Positions 35,652 to 44,050 of a stretch of 64,000 nt of DNA are shown here, piece by piece. Each line of letters begins with the position of its first letter. The first letter of the stretch is position 1. The notes beneath the pieces are model-generated. The model did no database searches. It was not told the origin of the DNA and worked only from the letters and a program-made list of their open reading frames with translations. Source of the stretch: Hoeflea sp038900095 (GTDB lineage: Bacteria; Pseudomonadota; Alphaproteobacteria; Rhizobiales; Rhizobiaceae); assembly GCF_038900095.1 (NCBI RefSeq), contig NZ_JBBMQQ010000002.1, positions 124,001-188,000 on the forward strand. Reading direction: 5' to 3'. The translations under genes were made by a program, and so were the position numbers.

Positions 35652-35665
35652 GTCTTATATAAGAC
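35652..35665. promoter_or_regulatory. Operator GTCTTATATAAGAC, site 2 (dctP)
   Basis: Identical 14-bp palindrome 35 bp before the binding-protein gene, preceded by ATCTTGT as at sites 3 and, with one change, 4. It implies that the binding-protein gene has its own promoter although it follows the permease genes. Confidence 0.8.
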
Positions 35666-35700
35666 AATAATAGCAACAGGTCTCAACGGGAGGGTTATCG

Positions 35701-36780
35701 ATGATCTTGAAGCAGGCAATGAAAACACTGACGGCGGCTGCATTGGGCCTGACGGTCCTGGCCGGCGGCATGATGACTGCGGCGCAGGCGGCTGACATCA
35801 AGCTGCGCGCGACGGCCAACTCGAACGAAAACGACGAGGACTATGACGGTCTGGTCGTGTTCAAGGATTATGTCGAGAAAGCCTCCAACGGCGCCATCGA
35901 GGTGGAACTGTTCATCGGTACCCAGCTGTGCTCGACCGGGGCTGAATGCCTTCAGGGCATCGCCGACGGGTCGATCGACATCTACATTTCCACGTCCGGC
36001 GGCGCATCGGGGATCTTCCCCTACGTGCAGGTGCTCGACCTGCCCTACCTGTTGCGCGATGACCGCATTGCGGAAGCCGTGCTGACCGAAGGCACCTTCA
36101 CGCGCGCACTGCGCGAGCAGATGCTGGCCGATTCCGGCGGCATGATCCGGCTGATGACGATCGGCAATACCGGCGGCTGGCGGAATTTTGCCAATACCAA
36201 GCGTGAAATCCGGTCGCCGGCGGATATGGAAGGGCTGAAGATCCGGACCGTGGTCGCCGATCTGCCGCAGGAACTGGTTCGTTCAATGGGCGCTTCGCCA
36301 ACCCCGATCCCGTGGCCCGAACTGTTCACCTCGTTCCAGACCGGTGTGGTCGAAGGAACCCAGAACGGCATTACCGACATCATGGGCATGAAGTTCCCCG
36401 ATGCCGGGCTGAAATACCTGACGCTTGACGGTCACTCCTACATGGGCGCGCTGTGGTACATGAACAATGACCGCTTCATGGGGCTGGACGAAGGCCTGCG
36501 CCGCGTCGTGGTCGACGGTTTCGCCGCCCTGCAGCAGGCGACATTCGCTTCGCCCAAGCGCAAATCGATCGAAGCCTACAAGGAATTCGCCGAGGTCGGT
36601 GGTTCGGTTTACGTGCCGACCATGGAAGAAAAGGCCCAGTTCAAGGAAGCCGCGGCACCGGTGTTCGAATGGTTCAAGGCCAACGTCCAGGGTGGGGCGA
36701 CTTTCTACGACCTGCTGGTTGCGGAAGCCGCGAAAGCGTCGGAAGTGATTGACGGCGGCGCGATGAAGGACATGCAGTAA
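35701..36780 (+). CDS. TRAP transporter periplasmic solute-binding protein (DctP type), sulfosugar cluster
   Basis: 359-residue DctP-type binding protein. A Sec signal peptide (about 1-30, LTAAALGLTVLAGGMMTAAQ) precedes the mature start ADIKLRATANSNENDEDYDG. The ligand-anchoring arginine is expected near MEGLKIRTV. The segments FPYVQVLDLPYLLRDDRI and PWPELFTSFQTGVVEGTQNG are typical. GGGAGGG precedes the ATG. A strong terminator follows. It delivers the substrate to the DctQM permease encoded just upstream and sits behind operator site 2. Confidence 0.93.
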   Translation: MILKQAMKTLTAAALGLTVLAGGMMTAAQAADIKLRATANSNENDEDYDGLVVFKDYVEKASNGAIEVELFIGTQLCSTGAECLQGIADGSIDIYISTSGGASGIFPYVQVLDLPYLLRDDRIAEAVLTEGTFTRALREQMLADSGGMIRLMTIGNTGGWRNFANTKREIRSPADMEGLKIRTVVADLPQELVRSMGASPTPIPWPELFTSFQTGVVEGTQNGITDIMGMKFPDAGLKYLTLDGHSYMGALWYMNNDRFMGLDEGLRRVVVDGFAALQQATFASPKRKSIEAYKEFAEVGGSVYVPTMEEKAQFKEAAAPVFEWFKANVQGGATFYDLLVAEAAKASEVIDGGAMKDMQ

Positions 36781-36808
36781 AGCCCTTGTGAAAGTGCTGA
36801 AACGCAGG

Positions 36809-36840
36809 CCGCCCGGTTCATGCCGGGCGGTTTGTTTTTT
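36809..36840 (+). terminator. Rho-independent terminator after dctP
   Basis: An 8-bp stem CCGCCCGG/CCGGGCGG (36809-36816, 36823-36830) is followed by TTTGTTTTTT. Confidence 0.85.
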
Positions 36841-36850
36841 GCCCGCGCCC

Positions 36851-37348
36851 CTATCGAAACGGATACATCCAGGGCCGGTAATCGTTGATCAGCACCTCGG
36901 CGCGGCGGATTTGGTCTGGCGTCATCTTCTTTGCCACTTCCTCGATCGAGATCGCGGCATCCGGGTCGCCGCCGATGGCGGAGAGACCGTACCAGAGATA
37001 GGCGCGGACCAGATCGACCGCCGTGCCGCGGCCGACCTCGAAATACCATCCGATGCCGGATTGTGCACCGGGATGGCCCTTCATGGAGGCGCGAAGATAC
37101 CACTCGAAGGCGCGCTCATCATCACGGTCGACGCCGAGACCCATGGCGTACATGACGCCGATCAGCTCCTCGGCATCGGCATTGCCGGAGCGGGCGGCCG
37201 GCATCAGTTCTTGCATGGCCGCCTCGAACTGGTGGCTCTCCATCAGGTCGCGGGCTTTCTCGATTTCGGCCCTTGCGGGAAAGGTGATGCTCAAGGCCAG
37301 TCCAAGCGCGATCAGGCCGGGTTTGGCGTTTGCAAGCGGAATTCTCAT
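36851..37348 (-). CDS. Exported Sel1-repeat-like protein
   Basis: 165-residue protein with a signal peptide (about 1-27, ending FPARA-E). Two to three Sel1-like repeats follow: SGNADAEELIGVMYAMGLGV, ERAFEWYLRASMKGHPGAQS and a degenerate third with VRAYLWYGLSA. The C-terminus ends IRRAEVLINDYRPW. Sel1 repeats mediate protein-protein contacts. It is on the opposite strand from the sulfosugar genes and carries no operator copy, so a link with them is not supported. Confidence 0.8.
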   Translation of the reverse strand: MRIPLANAKPGLIALGLALSITFPARAEIEKARDLMESHQFEAAMQELMPAARSGNADAEELIGVMYAMGLGVDRDDERAFEWYLRASMKGHPGAQSGIGWYFEVGRGTAVDLVRAYLWYGLSAIGGDPDAAISIEEVAKKMTPDQIRRAEVLINDYRPWMYPFR

Positions 37349-37463
37349 TTGTCATTCTTTCGCTCAGCAGTCGTGGAGCCGACAATAGGGGTGGGGCAGC
37401 CGGGCTGGCAAGGTGACGGTCGGGCAAGGTGACGGGCCGGCGAGCTGGAGGAGGAGCGTTCGC

Positions 37464-38846
37464 ATGGATGGAAAGCGGCGGCCGGGATGGTCAGGCGAAG
37501 ACCCGCGCGGCAGCGGTTTTCGCCGTGCGCTGATTGCCGCAGCCGTTGTCGTCATGGCCACGCTTCCGGCTGTCGAAGCCTTTAGCGGGCAAGACCTGCC
37601 GCCGCCGCTGACAGAGGCGGATTTTCATGAATTCGATCCCCGGCTTGCGCAAATCGGGCGGCTGCTGTTTTACGATCCGGTCCTGTCGGGCAACCGCAAC
37701 ATTTCCTGCGGCACCTGTCATCACCACGATTTGGCATCGGGTGACGGGCTGGCGCTCGGCGTCGGCGAGGGTGGCGAGGGGCTGGGCAGCAAACGGACCA
37801 CCGGCCGTGGCGCCGACCTGATCGAGAAACGGGTGCCGCGCAATGCGCCGGGGCTGTTCAATCTCGGCGCCCGCGAGATCCGGGTGCTGTTTCATGACGG
37901 GCGGCTGAGTATCGAGGACATATTCGGCAATGGCTTCAATTCGCCGGCGGAGGAGTATCTGCCCAAAGGGCTGAAGGGAATTCTGGCGGCGCAGGCGCTG
38001 TTTCCCCTGGCATCGGAAACCGAGATGGCCGGAAACCCGGAAGAGAACAAGATTGCCGGGGCAGCCTATGACCGGATCGACTATGTCTGGCCGCTGCTGG
38101 TCGAGCGCGTGCGGGCAATCCCGGCCTATCTCGACATGTTCCGCGGGGCTGACCCCTTGGTGGAAACAGCCGGTGACCTGACGATTGTTCACATTGCCAA
38201 TGCGCTGGGTGATTTCATCAATTCCGAGTGGCGCAGCATGGACAGCGGCTTTGATCGCTATCTCGCCGGAGATGCTGCAGCGCTGTCAGGCAAGGCGCGG
38301 GCGGGAATGGAGCTGTTTTACGGCAAGGCGAAGTGCGCCACTTGCCATTCCGGACCGCTGATGACGGACCAGGACTTTCATGCGCTGGCGCTGCCGCATT
38401 TCGGACCGGGCAGAACCCGGAGGTTCGATCCCTATGTGCGCGATGTCGGACGGATGGCGGAATCGGACCGGCTGGAAGATGCCTACCGGTTTCGTACGCC
38501 GATGCTGCGAAACGTGGCGCTGACCGGGCCATGGGGGCACAACGGCGCCTACGCGACGCTGGAAGGGATTGTCCGGCATCATCTCGACCCGGTTTCGGCG
38601 CTGGATGTCTGGACACCGGAGATGGTCGAGCTGCCGGTCGACGACAGGTTGGCGGGAGTCGATTTCATCGCGTTTGAAGACCACCGCGAGCGGGAGAGAT
38701 TGAGGTCGCGGGTGGATATCGAGCCGGTCGGGCTCGCTGACAGGGAAATCCTGCAGCTTGTCGCCTTTCTGGAGGCATTGACCGGTGAGGCCAAGGGGCG
38801 GCTGGGGCGCCCTGCTTCAGTGCCAAGCGGATTGCCGGTCGACTGA
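37464..38846 (+). CDS. Di-heme cytochrome c peroxidase/MauG-family protein
   Basis: 460-residue exported protein with a hydrophobic leader (about residues 19-40, FRRALIAAAVVVMATLPAVE region). Two c-type heme sites are present: C82-GTCH and C291-ATCH. The spacing fits the bacterial cytochrome c peroxidase/MauG family. FRTPMLRNVALTGPWGHNGA is the conserved C-terminal segment. ATG 37464 has GGAGGAG upstream and replaces an earlier in-frame GTG. Substrate could be peroxide or a protein side chain. It sits between operators 2 and 3 without its own copy. Confidence 0.9.
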   Translation: MDGKRRPGWSGEDPRGSGFRRALIAAAVVVMATLPAVEAFSGQDLPPPLTEADFHEFDPRLAQIGRLLFYDPVLSGNRNISCGTCHHHDLASGDGLALGVGEGGEGLGSKRTTGRGADLIEKRVPRNAPGLFNLGAREIRVLFHDGRLSIEDIFGNGFNSPAEEYLPKGLKGILAAQALFPLASETEMAGNPEENKIAGAAYDRIDYVWPLLVERVRAIPAYLDMFRGADPLVETAGDLTIVHIANALGDFINSEWRSMDSGFDRYLAGDAAALSGKARAGMELFYGKAKCATCHSGPLMTDQDFHALALPHFGPGRTRRFDPYVRDVGRMAESDRLEDAYRFRTPMLRNVALTGPWGHNGAYATLEGIVRHHLDPVSALDVWTPEMVELPVDDRLAGVDFIAFEDHRERERLRSRVDIEPVGLADREILQLVAFLEALTGEAKGRLGRPASVPSGLPVD

Positions 38847-38900
38847 GGCCTTCGGCGCCCGGATGCACGTCCGCTGCACAAGCTGCGTATTCTATCTTGT

Positions 38901-38914
38901 GTCTTATATAAGAC
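38901..38914. promoter_or_regulatory. Operator GTCTTATATAAGAC, site 3 (kinase-aldolase)
   Basis: Identical palindrome, preceded by TATCTTGT, 67 bp before the PfkB kinase start. It places the kinase and aldolase genes in the same regulon as the TRAP and suy genes. Confidence 0.8.
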
Positions 38915-38981
38915 TTGATAAGGTCAGGTGAGGGCGGATCGTTTCCGCCTGCCGGAAACGTGCCTGGGAACAATAGCTGCA

Positions 38982-39887
38982 ATGACAAGAATCGTGACCA
39001 CCGGGGTCGCAGTCGTGGACTTCGTCTTCTTTCTCGACGAGATGCCGCGGCTGGCCGAAAAATACCGGGCGAATGGTGCCGAGATCACCGGCGGCGGCGG
39101 CGGCGCCAACGCTGCGGCTGCAATTGCCCGGCTGGGCGGGCATGCGATGCTGGCGAGCCGGCTGGGGTCGGACCAGGTGGCCGAGATGATCGCTGCCGGG
39201 CTCGAAGCCGATGGTGTCGATTGCAAGATGCTACGGCGATTTGCGGGGCGGCGATCCTCGTTCTCGTCGGTGTTCATCGACAAGGCAGGCGAACGCCAGA
39301 TCGTCAATTACCGCGATCCCGATCTGCCGATGGACGCAGGTTGGCTGCAGGCGGCGTTGCCGGACCAGTTCGATGCGGCGCTGGCCGATACAAGATGGCC
39401 GGACGGGGCGGAAGTCCTGATGCGAACCGCGCGTGAGCGCGGCCTGCCAGGGGTTCTCGATGGAGAGGCGCCAATCCGGGAAGCCGAGGCGGCGCTGCAT
39501 CAGGCAAGCCATGTCGCTTTCTCGGCGCAAGGCTTGCGCGACTGGGCGGAGCATGACGATCTGGACAAGGCGCTGGCGGATGTGGCTGCCGAGACGGGGT
39601 CTTTCGTCTGTGTCACGGATGGCGCCAGGGGTGTGGTCTGGAGACAGGGTGAGGCATCGGGTTTTGAACCCGCCTTCGCAATTACACCCGTCGATACGCT
39701 GGGTGCAGGCGACGTCTGGCACGGCGCCTTTGCCTTGCGGCTTGGCGAGGGTGCCTCGCCGACCGAGGCGATCCGTTTTGCCAGTGCCGTAGCGGCGATC
39801 AAATGCACCCGGACCAACGGCCGCGCCGGGTATCCGACACGGGCCGAAGCCGAAACCTTCATGAAAGAGGCACCGTTATGCAGCTAA
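38982..39887 (+). CDS. PfkB-family sugar kinase, candidate sulfofructose kinase
   Basis: 301-residue ribokinase-fold kinase. The N-terminal sugar-binding region has GGGGGANAAAAIARLGG (about 40-56) and the C-terminal PfkB motif is DTLGAGDVWHGAFA with catalytic base D244. ATG 38982 is used instead of an upstream in-frame codon at 38928. It overlaps the aldolase gene by 10 bp, so the two are coupled. By analogy with YihV beside YihT, it would phosphorylate 6-deoxy-6-sulfofructose at C1. Other ketoses (fructose or tagatose phosphates) remain possible. Confidence 0.85.
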   Translation: MTRIVTTGVAVVDFVFFLDEMPRLAEKYRANGAEITGGGGGANAAAAIARLGGHAMLASRLGSDQVAEMIAAGLEADGVDCKMLRRFAGRRSSFSSVFIDKAGERQIVNYRDPDLPMDAGWLQAALPDQFDAALADTRWPDGAEVLMRTARERGLPGVLDGEAPIREAEAALHQASHVAFSAQGLRDWAEHDDLDKALADVAAETGSFVCVTDGARGVVWRQGEASGFEPAFAITPVDTLGAGDVWHGAFALRLGEGASPTEAIRFASAVAAIKCTRTNGRAGYPTRAEAETFMKEAPLCS

Positions 39888-40912
39888 GCGCAGGCAAATT
39901 GTGGGGCATGCGCCGCATGGCCGATGACAGGGGGCTTTTCAAGATGACGGCTGTCGACCAGCGGCCGCCGATAAAGGGCCCGATCGCCAGGCATCATGGC
40001 GTGACAGAGGCGCCGTGGCAGGCAGTGGCGGATTTCAAGACATTGCTGATCGAGACGTTGCAGGGCCAATCCTCGGCGATGCTGCTTGATCCGCATTTCG
40101 CCATTCCGCGCGGCATCGGAAAATTGTCGCCAACCAAGGGGCTGATCGTGACGCTTGAGGATTCGGTGTTCGAGGAGACGCCGGACGGGCGGCTTTCGGG
40201 CGAGATCGACGACTGGTCGGTGGCCAAGATCAAGCGGATGGGCGGCGATGCGGTCAAGATTCTGGCCTGGTACCGGCCCGATGCGCCGCAGCACAATCGG
40301 CAGAAGCAGAAAGACTTCACCAAGCGGATCGGCGAGGCCTGCGCGCGCTACGATATCCCGTTCCTGTTCGAGCTTCTGGTCTATCCGCTCAAAAGCGATG
40401 CGCACCAGACCAGTGATTACATCGAGATGACCGGCAAGCGCACCGACCACGTGCTGCAATCGGTGGCTGACTTTGCCGTACCCGAGTTCGGGATCGACGT
40501 GTTCAAGCTGGAAAGCCCGGTTGCGGCGAAGGATGTTCCCGAGGGCGAAGACCGGGAGGTTCAGGCAGCGTTTGACGAGATGGGGCGGCTTGCAGGCCGG
40601 CCCTGGGTGATGCTGTCAGCCGGCGCCGGCAAGACCGAGTTCCGCAACATCCTGACCCATGCCTACCGGGCCGGGGCTTCGGGATACCTCGCGGGCCGTG
40701 CGATCTGGCTCGAGCCCTTCGGGCTTTACCCGGACTGGGAGGCAATGCGGCTGGGGCTGGAAACCTCTTCGGTGAACTACATGCGCGATCTCAATGCGCT
40801 CACCGACCAGGCCGCAACGCCCTGGGACCGGCATCCGGTGTTCGGTCCCGAAGGCGCGCACTTCAGCCCCGCGGACCAGAGCTTCCGTCACAATTACAGC
40901 GATTTCGGCTGA
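39878..40912 (+). CDS. Class I aldolase of the LacD/YihT family, candidate sulfofructose-1-phosphate aldolase
   Basis: 344-residue TIM-barrel aldolase. The Schiff-base lysine is expected at K210 in GIDVFKLESPV. Other family marks are FKMTAVDQRPP at the start, LLDPHFAIPRG, FLFELLVYPL and WVMLSAGAGKTEFRN. LacD cleaves tagatose 1,6-bisphosphate; YihT cleaves 6-deoxy-6-sulfofructose 1-phosphate to DHAP and 3-sulfolactaldehyde. The second activity is proposed because the SuyAB/SlcC/ComC genes for a three-carbon sulfonate are nearby under the same operator. Confidence 0.85.
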   Translation: MQLSAGKLWGMRRMADDRGLFKMTAVDQRPPIKGPIARHHGVTEAPWQAVADFKTLLIETLQGQSSAMLLDPHFAIPRGIGKLSPTKGLIVTLEDSVFEETPDGRLSGEIDDWSVAKIKRMGGDAVKILAWYRPDAPQHNRQKQKDFTKRIGEACARYDIPFLFELLVYPLKSDAHQTSDYIEMTGKRTDHVLQSVADFAVPEFGIDVFKLESPVAAKDVPEGEDREVQAAFDEMGRLAGRPWVMLSAGAGKTEFRNILTHAYRAGASGYLAGRAIWLEPFGLYPDWEAMRLGLETSSVNYMRDLNALTDQAATPWDRHPVFGPEGAHFSPADQSFRHNYSDFG

Positions 40913-40926
40913 TGCGGGAGCGAGGC

Positions 40927-41517
40927 TCAGTCCAGCAGCAGGCGGTTGATGACGCGCGGCTTGTCGCCGGGATTGGCGCCCGGCGCGATGATGACAGCCT
41001 CGCCTTCGCGCGGCGTGGTTCCGGAGATGGCCTTGATCAGCGCAGGATGGGTGACCATCAGAAGATTGCCGGGGCCGTAGAATTCCTCGACGGCGGTGAT
41101 CAGATCGGGCGGAATGACACCTGGATCCGCGCCGCCGACAATCGAATTGAGGTAGGCCTTGGTCTCGATATTCCTGCGGCCGAATGCAAGCTCGGCGGTC
41201 TCGACCGCACGGCAGAATTCACCGGAATAGATCGAGTTGATCGAGACCGCGCGGGCCGCAAACCGCATGCCAATGCGGCGGGATTCCTGAATGCCGCGGT
41301 CAGTCAGGCTCTTGCGCTTGTCGCAATCGCCAAGATCGGGCCTCAGTGGTTCGCCACCACCGGGGGTTCGGGAGTATCCGAGCAGGATGGTGTATCCGCC
41401 CTGCGCCAGACGCGCCCAAGCGGCCTCTGTGGCCGCGCTTTTGGAGGAGGGGGCAATGGCAAGGATCGCCATTGCGAGGATGAGGGCCGCTGGCCAACGT
41501 CGCAGGTTCAACTTCAT
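40927..41517 (-). CDS. Exported histidine-phosphatase-fold protein with altered catalytic motif
   Basis: 196-residue protein with a signal peptide (about 1-28). It belongs to the histidine phosphatase superfamily: LTDRGIQESRRIGMRFAAR, SGEFCRAVETAELAFG and NLLMVTHPALIKAISG, which keeps the second histidine. The N-terminal R-H-G/R-H-A motif that supplies the phosphorylated histidine reads LLGYSRTPG, with Gly-Tyr in place of Arg-His. Phosphatase activity is therefore doubtful and it may be a binding protein. It lies antisense between the aldolase and isomerase genes of the sulfosugar cluster. Confidence 0.8.
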   Translation of the reverse strand: MKLNLRRWPAALILAMAILAIAPSSKSAATEAAWARLAQGGYTILLGYSRTPGGGEPLRPDLGDCDKRKSLTDRGIQESRRIGMRFAARAVSINSIYSGEFCRAVETAELAFGRRNIETKAYLNSIVGGADPGVIPPDLITAVEEFYGPGNLLMVTHPALIKAISGTTPREGEAVIIAPGANPGDKPRVINRLLLD

Positions 41518-41563
41518 GACTGCAATCTAGTGTTTTTACCAGATGATGTAAGGGGGCATGTCG

Positions 41564-42952
41564 ATGTCCGGTGAATCTCTCACCATAGGCGTGCTGCCGC
41601 TTGGGCGGCCAACTTTCGATGTGGCTTTTGCCGAGGAGATGCTGGCAGGCATGATGGCCGATCTCCGGGCAACCGGGCACCGGCTCGTCGGGTCGGCGCA
41701 TCTGCTGATGGACGCTGCTTCGACGGAAGCGGCGATGGCTGACATCAAGGCGGAAAATCCAGACCGCATTGTCGTTCTGCAAGTCACCTTCACCGATGCC
41801 GCGATGACCTGCCGCATCGCCGACGCGTTCGAGCAGCCGCTGGCGATCTGGGCCGTGCCGGAGCCTCGGTTGGGCGGGCGGCTGCGGCTCAATGCCTTCT
41901 GTGGGCTCAATCTGGCCTCGCATGCGCTCGGGCTTCGAGGCCGGCTGTTTTCCTGGCGGTATGCCCCTCCCCATACTTCGGGTATTGAGGCGATGCTGAC
42001 CGATACGCCGATGGTCACGCCGCTGATTGCCGGGGATTCAGTCGCGGATCCGGCACAGGGTGCCGCGTTGCTGGCACAGCTTGCGGGCAAAAGCATTGCC
42101 CGGATCGGCGTACATCCCGACGGCTTCGATACCTGCGCCTATGACAGCGAACGGCTTGCGAAACTGACCGGCATGCGCGTGACCGGTTTCGAGCTGCCGG
42201 AGCTGTTTTCCCGTGCGCGGGCTGCGCCGGAAGCCGCGGCAAGCGGGCTTCGGGCCACGCTGTCGGAAAACCTGTCGGGACTTGACCACGTCGACCAGGC
42301 GGAGCTTGACCGGTCGCTGCGGCTGAAGCTTGCGCTGGACGGAATGAAGGCCGACGGCGGTTTCGATGCTTTTGCCATCCGCTGCTGGCCGGAAACATTC
42401 ACCGAGTATGGTGGCGCTGTCTGCGGGCCGGCCTCGATGATGGGCGAGGGCCGGGTGCCCTGTGCCTGCGAGGCCGATGTCTATGGCGCGGCGACGCAAT
42501 TGCTGCTGCAGGCGGCCAGCGATCAGCCGGTTTTCCTGGTTGACCTGGTGGACATGGACGCGAGCGACGATACCGGCGTGATCTGGCATTGCGGGCAGGC
42601 GCCGATCTCGATGGCGGACCCGGACGTGGTGGCGCGGGCCACGATCCACACCAATCGCAAGATGCCGCTGTTGTTCGAATTTCCGCTCAAGCCCGGTCCG
42701 GTGACCTTCGTCCGGCTGAGCCAGGCGCGCGGACAGCAATGCCTGGTGATTGCGCGGGGCAAGATGCTGAAGCGCGAGATGGCGTTTACCGGCACTTCCG
42801 GCGTGGTGAAATTCGAGCGGCCGGCGGGCGAGATGCTCACCCGGGTCATCGACAGCGGGCTCGAGCATCATATGGCGCTTGCCTATGGCGATCATGTCGC
42901 TGTGCTGGAAAGTTTCGCCGCCGCAGCCGGCTTGCCGGTCATTCACCTGTAG
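41564..42952 (+). CDS. L-fucose/L-arabinose isomerase-like protein, candidate sulfoquinovose isomerase
   Basis: 462-residue protein resembling the L-fucose isomerase fold. The C-terminal half carries FAIRCWPETFTEYGGAVCGP, ACEADVYGAATQLLLQ and FLVDLVDMDASDDTGVIWHC, the metal and substrate pocket segment of that family (Glu/Asp/His ligands). The N-terminal half (TIGVLPLGRPTFDVAFAEEM) is the Rossmann-like domain. ATG 41564 is 7 nt after AAGGGGG; ATG 41558 is too close to it. The family includes isomerases that convert sulfoquinovose to sulfofructose in the sulfo-EMP2 type of pathway, and that role fits between mutarotase and kinase. The gene ends 9 bp before the next. Confidence 0.8.
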   Translation: MSGESLTIGVLPLGRPTFDVAFAEEMLAGMMADLRATGHRLVGSAHLLMDAASTEAAMADIKAENPDRIVVLQVTFTDAAMTCRIADAFEQPLAIWAVPEPRLGGRLRLNAFCGLNLASHALGLRGRLFSWRYAPPHTSGIEAMLTDTPMVTPLIAGDSVADPAQGAALLAQLAGKSIARIGVHPDGFDTCAYDSERLAKLTGMRVTGFELPELFSRARAAPEAAASGLRATLSENLSGLDHVDQAELDRSLRLKLALDGMKADGGFDAFAIRCWPETFTEYGGAVCGPASMMGEGRVPCACEADVYGAATQLLLQAASDQPVFLVDLVDMDASDDTGVIWHCGQAPISMADPDVVARATIHTNRKMPLLFEFPLKPGPVTFVRLSQARGQQCLVIARGKMLKREMAFTGTSGVVKFERPAGEMLTRVIDSGLEHHMALAYGDHVAVLESFAAAAGLPVIHL

Positions 42953-42961
42953 GGCGCTGTC

Positions 42962-44047
42962 ATGACAGACATCAGATACGGCATCATCGGTTCCGGCATG
43001 ATGGGGCAGGAGCATATCCGCACCATCGGGCTTCTCGAGGGGGCGCGGGTGACAGCGGTGTGCGATCCGGATGAGGGCATGCGGTCAGCTGCTGCACATC
43101 TGGCTGGAGCGGAGTGCGCCCAGTTCTCCAGCCATGGTGCGCTGCTGCAATCGGGGCTGTGTGACGCGCTGGTGATCGCGGCTCCCAATCATCTGCATTA
43201 CGGGATTCTCATGGACGTGTTGCCGGCCGATCTGCCGATCCTGGTGGAGAAGCCGCTGTGCACGACGCTGGCCGATTGCGACGATATTCTGGCACGTGCG
43301 GCGGGACGGAGATCGCAGGTCTGGGTGGCGATGGAATACCGCTACATGCCGCCGGTGCAGCGCTTGATCGATGCCGTCCATTCGGGCGAGACCGGTGTGC
43401 CGCGGATGATCTCGATCCGTGAGCACCGGTTTCCGTTCCTGAAAAAGGTCGGAGACTGGAACCGCTTCGAGGCCAAGACCGGCGGGACGCTGGTGGAGAA
43501 ATGCTGCCATTTCTTCGATCTGATGCGGCTGATTGCGCGGGCCGAGCCGGTTCGCGTCTATGCGTCGGGTGGCGCGGACGTCAATTTCCCGGACGAGGAA
43601 TATGATGGTGCGCGCCCGGACATTCTCGACAACGCTTTCGTGGTGATCGATTTCGACAATGGCCTGCGCGCCATGCTGGACCTGTGCATGTTTGCCGAAG
43701 GCTCGGGCTGGCAGGAGGCGATTGCGGTGACCGGCGATGTCGCCAAGGCCGAGGCGTTCGTGCCGGGGCCATCGCGGTTTTCGCCCGATGGCAAGGAACG
43801 GCATTCGGAATTCGTGCTGTCGCCGCGCGCGACCAAGCGGGAGAGCCGCGAGATCGTTGATGTCGATGCCGCGATCCTGGCCGTCGGCGATCATCACGGG
43901 TCGACCTATTTCCAGCATCAAAAATTCCTGGCGATGATCCGCAATGGCGGGGTGCCCGAGGTGTCACTCGAAGACGGGATGAAGGCGGTGCGGATGGGGC
44001 TTGCGGCGGAGCGGTCCGCCAAGACCGGCGCTGCCGTCAGCCTGTGA
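42962..44047 (+). CDS. Gfo/Idh/MocA-family NAD-binding protein, candidate NAD-dependent sulfoquinovosidase or sugar dehydrogenase
   Basis: 361-residue protein. The N-terminal Rossmann fold has YGIIGSGMMGQEHIRT (6-21) and the family motif EKPLCTT (about 97-103). The C-terminal sheet domain includes AMEYRYMPPVQRLIDA and GGTLVEKCCHFFDLMRLI, where the usual D-x-x-x-H active site reads E-K-C-C-H. It sits 9 bp after the isomerase gene. NAD-dependent sulfoquinovosidases (GH188) share this fold and occur in sulfoglycolytic clusters lacking a classical sulfoquinovosidase; none of the classical GH31 type is seen here. A plain sugar dehydrogenase is the alternative. Confidence 0.85.
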   Translation: MTDIRYGIIGSGMMGQEHIRTIGLLEGARVTAVCDPDEGMRSAAAHLAGAECAQFSSHGALLQSGLCDALVIAAPNHLHYGILMDVLPADLPILVEKPLCTTLADCDDILARAAGRRSQVWVAMEYRYMPPVQRLIDAVHSGETGVPRMISIREHRFPFLKKVGDWNRFEAKTGGTLVEKCCHFFDLMRLIARAEPVRVYASGGADVNFPDEEYDGARPDILDNAFVVIDFDNGLRAMLDLCMFAEGSGWQEAIAVTGDVAKAEAFVPGPSRFSPDGKERHSEFVLSPRATKRESREIVDVDAAILAVGDHHGSTYFQHQKFLAMIRNGGVPEVSLEDGMKAVRMGLAAERSAKTGAAVSL

Positions 44048-44050
44048 GGC

